DNA from: Clostridia bacterium
GTDB lineage: Bacteria > Bacillota > Peptococcia > DRI-13 > SM3-B62
Reading direction: 5' to 3'
Assembly: GCA_018432615.1 (NCBI GenBank)
Contig: JAHDSQ010000001.1
Span: 62,001 to 126,000, forward strand
Length of the DNA stretch: 64,000 bases
Each line of letters opens with the position of its first letter. Positions within the stretch are counted from its first letter, which is position 1. Both the position numbers and the translations under genes were made by a program. Positions 6,843 through 15,900 of the stretch are shown here, piece by piece. The notes below the pieces were generated by a model. That model did no database searches, was not told the origin of the DNA, and was given only the letters and a program-made list of their open reading frames with translations.

Positions 6843-9800
6843 ATGAGAAGCTCCCTTGTATTGATGTTTTCGGGTCAGGGCTCTCAATACTACGGGATGG
6901 GAAAAGAATTATTAGAAAATAACAAAAATTTCCGCGATAATATGTTTACCTTGGATCAAACGGTCAAGAGGCTGGTCGGGTATTCTGTTCTCGACGTCTT
7001 GTACGCGGACAAGGGAAAAAATGAAGAGTTTACGGAAACCCGCTATACCCATCCGGCTCTTTTTATGGTGCAATATTCCCTGGCGCGGTTGCTGTTGGCT
7101 GAAGGAGTGCAGCCGGATCATGTGCTGGGGGCAAGTTTGGGTGAATATGTTGCGGCTGCATTGGCGGGAGTGATGGAGCCCGGGGATGTACTGGAGGTCC
7201 TTTTAAAGCAAGCCCTGCTTTTGGAAGCACATTGCAAGCCAGGAGGAATGTTGGCGGTTTTTGCCGAGTGGGGGCTCTATCAGAAAGATTCTTTCGTTAG
7301 GGAAAACAGCGAATTGGCGGGAGTGGGTTTTGCGGAGCATTTTGTTCTGGCAGGGGAGAAAGAAAAACTAAAGGAGTTGGAGCAATATCTCCGAGGGCAG
7401 GAGATCATAACACAAATGATACCGGTGTCCTACGGGTTTCACTCTTTTCTGGTTGAGCCCATTGCCGAAGAGTATCTGTCCTTTATCAGGGAAAAGAGGT
7501 TCTTTCCTCCTGGAATCTCCATAGTTAGTAGCCTTGAAGGTTGTGAGATTTCTGAGGTCAGGCCGGAATATTTCTGGGAAGTGACCCGGCGGCCTTTCCA
7601 ATTCGCTAAAGCCATAGACTATTTACAAAAAAGAGGAAGGCACATTTACCTGGATTTAGGGCCTACAGGTACTTTGGCGGGTTATGTCAAGCGTAACCTG
7701 GGAGCAGGAGCGCAATCTTCGGCGTTCCCGGTGCTTACTCCTTTTGGGGGGGAATTAAAGAATTTGCGAGGGATATTCAGACTCCTTGCCGTGGGCAAGG
7801 GAATGAGAACAGAAGAAAAAAATATTGTAAAAAGGGAGGAGCGGGAAATGGCAGCCTATTTATTTCCGGGGCAAGGCTCCCAGCAAAAGGGCATGGGAGG
7901 AGAGCTTTTTGATGAGTTTAAGGAGTTAACGGCCCAGGCTGATGAGATCCTGGGCTATTCCATCAAAAAGCTGTGCCTGGAGGATGCGGACAACCGGCTG
8001 GTGCAGACCAACTACACCCAGCCGGCTTTGTATGTTGTCAATGCGTTGACTTATCTAAAGAAAATCCGGGAGACGGGTAAAAAGCCGTCATATGTAGCCG
8101 GACATAGTTTAGGGGAGTACAATGCCCTCTTTGCGGCAGATTCCTTTGATTTTGCCACCGGCTTGAGATTAGTCCAAAAGAGAGGGGAATTGATGAGCAA
8201 AGCCACCGGCGGCGGCATGGCGGCGGTAATCGGTTTGAGCCGGGAAGAGATTGAACAAATCTTACAGGAAGCGGGCTTTACAGGGCTAGATGTGGCAAAC
8301 TTTAACAGCCCTTCCCAAACCGTTATTTCAGGCGCCGCAAAGGATATCACCGAAGCAAAACCCGTTTTTGAAAAGGCCGGAGCGTCTATGTATGTTGTTT
8401 TGAAGGTGAGCGGGGCTTTCCATTCCCGTTATATGGAGCCGGCGCAAAAGGAATTCGCTGAATTTCTGCAGGATTTTCAGTTCTCTGACCCGGCGATACC
8501 CGTTATCTCCAATGTTCAGGCCAGGCCCTATCAAAAAGGTGAGGTTAAGAAAAATTTACTGGAGCAGTTCACCGCTTCCGTGCAGTGGACAGACAGCATC
8601 AGGTATCTGATGGGCAAGGGTGTTGAGGAAATGGAGCAAATCGGACCGGGGAAGGTCCTGACGGACTTGGTTAAAAAGATCAAAAAAGAAGCCGAGCCTT
8701 TGGTTATTCAGGAAAGTATTCCTTTAAGCATCGAAAGGCAAGGGAAGCAGGAACCAGCGCCGGTGGTAAATGCGCAATCTTTGGGGGATAGGGGATTTAA
8801 GGAAGATTATGGTCTGAAGTATGCTTACTTGGCGGGCTCCATGTATCAAGGGATTGCCTCGCAAAAAATGGTGGTAAGGCTAGGAAAAACCGGTATGCTG
8901 GGTTTCTTCGGTGCAGCGGGTCTGGACTTAAAGAGGCTGGAGGAGACAATTGTTGGGCTGCAAAAGGAACTGTCCAAGGGGGAGCCTTACGGCATGAGTC
9001 TCCTGCACAATCCCTTGCATCCGGAAGTGGAGGAAAAAACCGTTGACCTTTATCTCAAACACGGTGTTCGCATGATTGAGGCCTCCGCCTATCTGAGTGT
9101 GAGCGAGGCTTTGGCCAAGTACCGCTTGCAGGGTGTAAAGCGAGATAAAGAAGGAAAAGTCCGGCCTGCAAACAGGATAATTGCTAAGCTTTCCAGACCG
9201 GAAGTGGCGGAGATATTTATGAGTCCTATTCCTTCCGGGATAGTTGATAAGCTCAAGGCGAAGAAAAGGATAACCCCTGAGGAGGCGGAGCTTTCCCGAG
9301 AAATACCGCTGGCAGATGATGTCTGCGTGGAGGCTGATTCTGCCGGTCATACCGACCGCAGAGCGGCCTCTGTTTTAATGCCCGCTGTTTTAACGCTACG
9401 GGAAAAAATGATGCGGAAGTATGGGTACTCCCGCAAAATCAGGATAGGAGCTGCCGGTGGGATCGGCACGCCGGAAGCGGCTGCCGCGGCCTTGGTTTTA
9501 GGGGCGGAGTTCCTGATGACCGGATCTATCAACCAGTGTACGGTGGAAGCCGGTATCAGCGATACCGTCAAAGATATGTTGGAGGACATCAACGTGCAAG
9601 ATACCGACTATGCACCCTCGGTCGAATTGTTTGAATTAGGTGCCAGGGTGCAGGTGTTAAAGAAGGGAGTATTTTTCCCAGCCAGAGCGAACAAATTGTT
9701 TGAACTTTATCGCCAATATGATTCCCTGGAGGAACTGGGGATAAAGCATAAAGGGCAGCTTGAAGAACGATATTTTCAACGAAGCCTGGAAGAGGTGTGG

Positions 9801-10103
9801 CAAGAGGTGGCAGCATCTTATCCCCGGGATGAGGTGGAAAAAGCCCGACAGAATCCTAAACAAAAGATGGCGCTGGTTTTTCGTTGGTACCTGGAGCGTT
9901 CCACCGAGTGGGCCTTGGGGGGGCTTGTGCAAAGAAAGGTTGATTTCCAGGTGCAGTGTTCTCCAGCCTTGGGTGCCTTTAATCAATGGGTCAAGGGTAC
10001 CCCCATGGAAAAATGGAGAAATAGGCATGTTGATGAAATCGGGATCAAACTGTTGGAGGAAACCGCCTCTTTATTGCTGACAAGATACCGGGAGATCTGC
10101 TGA
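6843..10103 (+). CDS. Trans-acting AT-AT-ER fusion (acyl hydrolase-like AT, malonyl AT, enoylreductase)
   Basis: A 1086-aa three-domain protein of the kind that supplies trans-AT PKSs. AT1 (residues ~5-320): GQGSQYYGMG, nucleophile Ser98 in GASLGEY, His200 in GFHS. At the position of the Arg that binds the malonyl carboxylate it reads KQALLL (Gln123), which suggests an acyl hydrolase for clearing stalled chains. AT2 (~336-640): GQGSQQKGMG, Ser422 in GHSLGEY, Arg447 in QKRGELM and His527 in GAFHS, all as expected for malonyl-ACP loading. ER (~660-1086): PfaD-like FMN enoylreductase with EADSAGHTD and GAAGGIGTPEAAAAAL. The domain order matches known AT-AT-ER proteins of trans-AT clusters. The start is ATG 6843, after AGAGGGG. 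A second good start lies inside at 7848. Confidence 0.93.
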   Translation: MRSSLVLMFSGQGSQYYGMGKELLENNKNFRDNMFTLDQTVKRLVGYSVLDVLYADKGKNEEFTETRYTHPALFMVQYSLARLLLAEGVQPDHVLGASLGEYVAAALAGVMEPGDVLEVLLKQALLLEAHCKPGGMLAVFAEWGLYQKDSFVRENSELAGVGFAEHFVLAGEKEKLKELEQYLRGQEIITQMIPVSYGFHSFLVEPIAEEYLSFIREKRFFPPGISIVSSLEGCEISEVRPEYFWEVTRRPFQFAKAIDYLQKRGRHIYLDLGPTGTLAGYVKRNLGAGAQSSAFPVLTPFGGELKNLRGIFRLLAVGKGMRTEEKNIVKREEREMAAYLFPGQGSQQKGMGGELFDEFKELTAQADEILGYSIKKLCLEDADNRLVQTNYTQPALYVVNALTYLKKIRETGKKPSYVAGHSLGEYNALFAADSFDFATGLRLVQKRGELMSKATGGGMAAVIGLSREEIEQILQEAGFTGLDVANFNSPSQTVISGAAKDITEAKPVFEKAGASMYVVLKVSGAFHSRYMEPAQKEFAEFLQDFQFSDPAIPVISNVQARPYQKGEVKKNLLEQFTASVQWTDSIRYLMGKGVEEMEQIGPGKVLTDLVKKIKKEAEPLVIQESIPLSIERQGKQEPAPVVNAQSLGDRGFKEDYGLKYAYLAGSMYQGIASQKMVVRLGKTGMLGFFGAAGLDLKRLEETIVGLQKELSKGEPYGMSLLHNPLHPEVEEKTVDLYLKHGVRMIEASAYLSVSEALAKYRLQGVKRDKEGKVRPANRIIAKLSRPEVAEIFMSPIPSGIVDKLKAKKRITPEEAELSREIPLADDVCVEADSAGHTDRRAASVLMPAVLTLREKMMRKYGYSRKIRIGAAGGIGTPEAAAAALVLGAEFLMTGSINQCTVEAGISDTVKDMLEDINVQDTDYAPSVELFELGARVQVLKKGVFFPARANKLFELYRQYDSLEELGIKHKGQLEERYFQRSLEEVWQEVAASYPRDEVEKARQNPKQKMALVFRWYLERSTEWALGGLVQRKVDFQVQCSPALGAFNQWVKGTPMEKWRNRHVDEIGIKLLEETASLLLTRYREIC
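7837..7850 (+). promoter_or_regulatory. Internal ribosome-binding site and ATG before AT2
   Basis: AGGAG (7837-7841) with a 6-nt spacer precedes an in-frame ATG (7848) exactly at the start of AT2 (MAAYLFPGQG). Translation from here would yield a 751-aa AT2-ER protein like the separate AT-ER proteins of other trans-AT clusters. Confidence 0.45.
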
Positions 10104-10146
10104 TGTCAGTCACGAGATGCAGATATTACAGAAAGGAAATATGAGG

Positions 10147-10962
10147 ATGAATTTGGAGATATTGAGCTGTCTGCCGAAAGGAAGGCGACAAAGGGTTCCT
10201 TTGCTTTTTCTGCATGGGGCGTTTCACGGGGCCTGGTGCTGGCAAGAAAATTTTCTTCCATACTTTTCTGCCCAGGGGTTTCCTTCTTATGCCTTAAGCT
10301 TTCGAGGACACGGCAAGAGCGAGGGACGGGAGGAACTGAACACCTTCACCCTGGAGGATTATCTGGAGGATACCCTTCAGGCTATTGGACTTATTGGTGG
10401 AAAACCGGTATTGATCGGACATTCCATGGGCGGGGCGGTAGCGCAAATGCTTATCGGTTCACATCAGGACAAGATAGCGGGAGTTGTGTTGCTGGCCGCG
10501 ATCCCTCCCCATGGCATGTTGAAAGATATGTTTCGTTTGTGCTTTACAAAATTCAGGAGTGTGATGAGACTGGCCCTTTTCAATGAAGGGAAAGCAGAGA
10601 GTTTTCCTACAGAACTTCTTTTTTCTGAAGGATTGCCGGTGGAAAAAAAAGAGGAATTCGCGAAGCTCTCACAGCCTGAGTCAAGAAAAGCCCGGAACCA
10701 GTTCATGAAGAGGATCGTCACAAGGCGGTTCAATGGAGAAGTACCGGTGCTGGTGCTGGGTGGAGAAAAAGACTGCTTCCTTTCACCTAGGGCTCTATCT
10801 GCCACAGGGCGGATGTACAAAACAGAAGCAGTTATTCTTTCCGGTATCAGCCATGATATGATGCTTGACCCGGCGTGGAGAAGTGCTGCCGACGAGATTC
10901 TTAGATTTATCTCTTTACCTACTATCCAGAGTAAAAAAATTATAGGTGGTGATGAAAGATGA
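10147..10962 (+). CDS. Alpha/beta hydrolase (possible discrete thioesterase or acyl hydrolase)
   Basis: A ~271-aa alpha/beta-hydrolase with HGAFHGAWCW (oxyanion-hole HG), nucleophile Ser93 in GHSMGG, an acid in GGEKDCFLSP and catalytic His236 in ISHDMMLDP, so a full Ser-Asp-His triad. It resembles small lipase/esterase-type hydrolases rather than classical type II thioesterases. In the operon it could cleave an ester or thioester, edit misprimed carriers, or supply the starter acid to the adjacent acyl-AMP ligase. ATG 10147 is preferred (AAAGGA 9 nt upstream); ATG 10141 is equally in frame. It overlaps the next gene by 4 nt (ATGA), so the hydrolase and ligase are translationally coupled. Confidence 0.85.
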   Translation: MNLEILSCLPKGRRQRVPLLFLHGAFHGAWCWQENFLPYFSAQGFPSYALSFRGHGKSEGREELNTFTLEDYLEDTLQAIGLIGGKPVLIGHSMGGAVAQMLIGSHQDKIAGVVLLAAIPPHGMLKDMFRLCFTKFRSVMRLALFNEGKAESFPTELLFSEGLPVEKKEEFAKLSQPESRKARNQFMKRIVTRRFNGEVPVLVLGGEKDCFLSPRALSATGRMYKTEAVILSGISHDMMLDPAWRSAADEILRFISLPTIQSKKIIGGDER

Positions 10963-12143
10963 GTGATTTTTTTGACTTGGCGAGACATGGAACAAGGAGA
11001 GCCGTGGTAAATGATATGGGGGAAAGTTTTTCATATAAAGATGTAAATGAGATGTGTGGCAGACTGAGAGAGTTTATTGGTCCAGGCAAAAAAAAGCTTG
11101 TGATGGTATTGGCCAAGAATGATATCGGGACGCTCATCGGTTACCTGGCGGCTTTGCAAAGCAACAATGCGGTACTGCTTACTGATGCGGACTTGAATGA
11201 TGAAATTTTGGACAACCTAATCTACATTTACAGGCCGGATTTCGTTTGGAGGCCTCAGAAAAACAATAAGCTGGCTGCTTTTCGCTTCATGGAATATGAA
11301 TTGTTCGAATACGCCTGGTACAACGATTTAATCATTCACCCTTCCTTAAGTGTATTGCTTTCAACCAGCGGTCGTGTGGGCTGGCCTAAAATGGTAAGGC
11401 TGACGGGGGAAGGTGTTAAGGCGGATGCTTGTACGACCGCCTCGTATCTTAACCTGACTGAAACAGACAGGACCGCTACTACTCTGCCAATTTACTATTC
11501 CTATGGCTTGTCTGTTATCAACGGTAGTTTAAAAGCCGGGGCCACGCTGTTGTTGACCGGCTTATCGGTAGTAAGGGATGAGTTTTGGAGATTCTTTAAA
11601 AGGGAGGAAGGGACATCCTTGAGCGGTGTTCCATACACATATGAGGTCTACAAGGCGATAGGGTTTTTGAATATGGAGCTGCCTTCGCTTTGTTCCATGA
11701 TTCAGGTCGGAGGGAGACTTGACAGGCAAACGGCGTTGGAATTCGCCGCTCATGCCCGCAAGAAGATTTTTAACTTCTTTACAATGTATGGGGCAGCGGA
11801 AGCAACGGCTCATATGTCTTATCTCTACCCCGAGTACAATATCAAAAAAGCGGGCAGTATCGGCAAGGCTATACCGGGAGGAAAGCTCTGGCTGACGGAT
11901 AAGGCGGGGAAAACAATAACAGAACCATATACGGAAGGGGAGCTGTTTTACCGGGGAGTTAACGTAATGATGGGTTACGCTCAGGGTAATCAGGACCTTG
12001 CTAAAGGTGACGAACTAGGCGGAATATTGAGGACCGGCGACATTGCATACTTTGACGGGGATGGGTTCTTTTACCTGGTAGGACGAAAGGACAATAACCA
12101 AAAAGAGTTTAATCTGGAATATAAAAGGGAGAGAGATATATGA
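10959..12143 (+). CDS. AMP-dependent acyl ligase lacking the C-terminal subdomain
   Basis: A 394-aa member of the acyl-AMP synthetase superfamily. It has a variant phosphate loop, STSGRVGWPKMV (~residues 130-141; the usual form is TSGTTGxPKG), an aromatic/GAAE motif FTMYGAAEAT (~274-283) and LRTGDIAYFDGDG near 357-369. It stops right after the hinge motif GRKDN, where ~100 more residues with the catalytic Lys normally follow; instead the stop overlaps the start of the methyltransferase gene (ATGA). The overlap makes a sequencing error less likely, and no missing domain is visible in other frames here. It may activate the starter acid as an acyl adenylate for the free ACP, but lack of the Lys-bearing lid makes full activity uncertain. 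Confidence 0.8.
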   Translation: MSDFFDLARHGTRRAVVNDMGESFSYKDVNEMCGRLREFIGPGKKKLVMVLAKNDIGTLIGYLAALQSNNAVLLTDADLNDEILDNLIYIYRPDFVWRPQKNNKLAAFRFMEYELFEYAWYNDLIIHPSLSVLLSTSGRVGWPKMVRLTGEGVKADACTTASYLNLTETDRTATTLPIYYSYGLSVINGSLKAGATLLLTGLSVVRDEFWRFFKREEGTSLSGVPYTYEVYKAIGFLNMELPSLCSMIQVGGRLDRQTALEFAAHARKKIFNFFTMYGAAEATAHMSYLYPEYNIKKAGSIGKAIPGGKLWLTDKAGKTITEPYTEGELFYRGVNVMMGYAQGNQDLAKGDELGGILRTGDIAYFDGDGFFYLVGRKDNNQKEFNLEYKRERDI

Positions 12144-12904
12144 ACCAGAGCTTTGTTGTCAAGGAACAATTTAATAAACAGGCCGGCAACTTTGATAACT
12201 GGTCTCTCACGCAAAATGAGAAAATATATCAATCCTTATACAATTTCTTCGGTGTTGAGCCCCAGGACCGGTTGTTAGATGTGGCATGCGGGACAGGGGC
12301 GTTTTCCGTTTATGCCGCCCAAAGGACCAAGGATGTGTGGGGTGTGGATATTTCCGAGGGGATGATTGGGATAGCCGAGGAGCATGTGAAACAGCGCGGT
12401 TTGCAGAACACAACTTTTCTATGCTGCGATGTGCAGGAGATACCTTTGCCCCCTGGTTCCTTTGACTGTGTGGTTTCAAAATCAGCCTTTCATCATATGA
12501 GAGAGTACAAAAGAATATTCGCGGAAATGGTCAAATGCTGTAAAAAGGGGGGGCGGCTCGGCCTGCATGACGTTATTCTATATGATGACGAAGAGGTTGA
12601 CGGGTTTTTTGAAGAGCTTGAGATGGCCGTTGATGCGAGCCATCATTTTTCACTGTCGGCAGCACAGATAGTCGAGTTGTACAGGGAGAATAATATTGCA
12701 ATCTATCGTGTGTATGAAGCGATATCCGAATTGAATTTTCATGAATATCTCAATCACGCCGTGCAAAGCGAGGAAGATAAAAAAAAGATTGAGAGAATGC
12801 TGAACATGGGTTTGAAAGACAAAAAGATTTCGTCATGGCTTGTTCAAAAAAACGGTGTTCTCTATTGGAGGAGGAAAACTTTTACCGTAGCCGGTAGGAA
12901 ATAG
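12140..12904 (+). CDS. Class I SAM-dependent methyltransferase
   Basis: A 254-aa methyltransferase with the SAM-binding motif I LLDVACGTGAFS (~residues 44-55), acidic residue at the end of strand 2 (GVDISEGMI), motif CCDVQEIPLPPGSFDCVVS and LHDVILYDD further on. This is the UbiE/MenG-like small-molecule type. It could O-, N- or C-methylate the starter or a tailoring position; nothing in the sequence fixes the acceptor. It overlaps the ligase gene by 4 nt and is followed 11 nt later by the NRPS-PKS gene, so it is firmly within the operon. It is distinct from the three cMT domains embedded in the PKS proteins. Confidence 0.88.
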   Translation: MNQSFVVKEQFNKQAGNFDNWSLTQNEKIYQSLYNFFGVEPQDRLLDVACGTGAFSVYAAQRTKDVWGVDISEGMIGIAEEHVKQRGLQNTTFLCCDVQEIPLPPGSFDCVVSKSAFHHMREYKRIFAEMVKCCKKGGRLGLHDVILYDDEEVDGFFEELEMAVDASHHFSLSAAQIVELYRENNIAIYRVYEAISELNFHEYLNHAVQSEEDKKKIERMLNMGLKDKKISSWLVQKNGVLYWRRKTFTVAGRK

Positions 12905-12915
12905 AGGAGATAGTA

Positions 12916-15900
12916 ATGGGTGGTGTTAATATGAAAAAGACGGTTGTTGGCGGCATGACACGCCAGGAACTGCTTCTCGCTTATCGGGAAGGGGAAATAT
13001 CGGCCCAGGAGGTGCGAAGCGGACTGGAGCGTCTTAAAGGAGAAGGTCATAAAAGCCCCTTGTCTGAAGGTCAGAAGGGGTTGTGGGCCTTGCAAAAAAT
13101 GTTTCCCGAGACGAGTGCATATAACGTACCTTGCTGCTTACAGCTGCGGGGAAACCTGGATAAAGCGGCCTTGGAAAGAGCCTGCCGCTATACTCTGGAG
13201 ACGTACCCAGTACTTAAGAGCGTTTTTCGGGAGGAAAAGGGTGTTCCTTACCGGGTGGTACAGGATGTTTCGTCCTTCTTCTGGAGAGAAGAGGATATAA
13301 CAAAGCTGGCAGACCATGAAGTGTCGTCGTATTTGCAAAAATGGGTAGAGGAGCCCTTTTTTTTGGAAAAAGGGCCGTTAGTACGTTTCCATTTGCTTTT
13401 GCGAGGTACAAACGAGTATCTCTTTTTATTTGTCGTACACCATATCGTCTTTGACGGTTTTTCCACGGCCGTATTTTTGAAGGCTTTATTCAGTGCCTAT
13501 CGTAAGCTGTCGGGGGAGGAAGAGCCCGGAGAAGACCCTGTTGTGTATAACTACGACGAGTACGTGGAGTGGGAAAAGAAAATATTGACCTCTCGGGCAG
13601 GAGAGGGGCAGCGTTTGTACTGGAAAGAACAGCTGAGCGGAAAGCTGCCTGTGCTGGAATTGCCTGCGGATTTTCCCCGTCCTCTGACACCAAGTTTTAG
13701 TGGTCAAACCTACAGTGACGAAATGCGGCCGGAAGTGAGCAAGAGGATCAAGGAACTGGCGCAATCCCAGGGTGTCAATCCCTCGGTAGTGCTTTTGGCA
13801 GCCTTTAAGGTTTTGCTGTTTCGCTACACGGGAGAAGAGGATATTATCGTCGGTATGCCCACGCTGGGGAGAGAAGAGGAAAGGTTTCAAAAACAGATAG
13901 GCCTGTTTATCAATATGCTTGCCCTGCGCAGTCGGCTAAGGGCGGAAGATTCCTTTATTTCCCTTTTGCAAATCATACAAGAGAACCTGCTGGATGGCTT
14001 GGAACACTCCTCCTATCCCTTTCCTGCTTTGCTCAGAGAACTGGATACATCTCGTACCCAGGCCTTTTCGCCGGTATTTCAAGTAGCGTTTTCTTACCAG
14101 AACTTTCTTGGACCGGCAAGCCCCGCAAAGCTTCTGGAGGAATTCGCCGACATGTTTGCGCTGGAATACATTCCGGACGTCCGACAGCAGGGCGAATATG
14201 AATTGGAGTTAGAGGTTTTTGAACGTGAAGGAGCATTTGTTTTAAACTTTAAATACCATCCGGATGTTTTCAAACCTGCCACAATTACTAGCATAAGCAA
14301 GGCTTTACAAAGTCTTCTGGCAGGTATGGCCGAAAATCCCGGCTTACCTGTGTCTGACTATCCTTTACTATCCCAGGCTGATAAAAAGATAATCCTGGAG
14401 GACTGGAACGCCACCCGGACAAGCTATCCCGCCGATTCATGCTTTTATGAGCTGTTCGAGCAGCAAGCCCAAAGGACACCGGATGCTCTGGCCGTAGTCT
14501 ATGAGGAGAAAAGCCTGACTTACCGAGAACTGGACCGCAGGAGCACTGCCCTGGCGCTGTATTTGCAGGCCCAAGGTGTCGGACCGGAATGTCTGGTGGG
14601 AATCTGTGTGAACAGGTCACCGGAGATGATCTTGGGCTTATTGGGAATCATGAAGGCCGGAGGCGCTTATGTACCGTTAGAGCCGGATTATCCGGCTGAA
14701 CGGCTGCGCTACATGCTGCAGGACAGTAAGCCCCGGCTGGTGGTGACCCAGGCGGAGGTTGTTTCCCACATAGGCGGGCTGTTGAATGATGAAACCACCG
14801 TTGTACTACTGGACCGGGACTGGAAGGAAATAGAAAAAACCTCGCGGCGGAGAAAGGCTAAACCGACGCGAAAAGTGAAGCCCCTTAATCTGGCCTACGT
14901 AATGTATACGTCGGGGAGTACGGGGAAGCCCAAGGGAGTTATGGTCACCCAGCGAGGCCTGACCAATTTCCTCTGTTCCATGAGCCGGACCCCCGGCCTT
15001 ACGGCGGATGATGTCCTGCTTGCCGTGACTACATATTGCTTTGACATTGCAGGGTTGGAACTCTATTTGCCCCTGCTGAAAGGGGCTTGCTGCCATCTTT
15101 GTAGTAAGGAAAAGGCCAAGGATGCCGATAAACTGCAGAAAAGGATTGCAAAGATTAAGCCCACTGTGATGCAAGCCACACCAGCCACCTGGAGCATGCT
15201 CTTTCATAGCGGGTGGCGTAACGAAGAAGGGGTGAAGATACTGTGTGGTGGAGAGGCCCTTCCCCTTGCCTTGAAGCAACAATTTGTCGCCGCAGGCTGC
15301 GAGGTTTGGAATATGTTCGGCCCGACGGAGACAACCATTTGGTCCACAATCAAGCGAATCACTGAGGAAGAGCCCATTACCATCGGCAAGCCCATTGCTA
15401 ACACTCAGATTTACATCCTTGATAATAATATGCAGCCTGTTCCCGTCAGTGTCCCGGGCGAGCTTTGTATTGCCGGGGACGGACTGGCCAGGGGCTATTT
15501 AAACCTACCGGAACTAACAGCAGAAAAGTTTGTTGACAATCCCTTTGCCGACGGGCAAAAACTGTATAAAACCGGAGATCTGGCCCGCTGGCTTCCGGAG
15601 GGAGAGATCGAGTTTATCGGACGTATCGATCACCAGGTGAAGGTACGCGGTTACCGTATCGAACTGGGTGAAATAGAAGCAAGGCTTAATGAGCATCCCG
15701 CTATTAAGGACTGCGTTGTTATCGTTAAGGAAGATGAACACAATAAACAGCTAATAGCCTATTATACCGGGGATGATAAAGGTGTCTTGTCCCGACAGGA
15801 ACTGCGTTCGTACCTCAGCCTCAGCTTACCCGAATATATGGTGCCTGCGCACTTTATCCCTTTAGAAGAAATACCGCTGACCCCTTCCGGCAAGGTGGAC

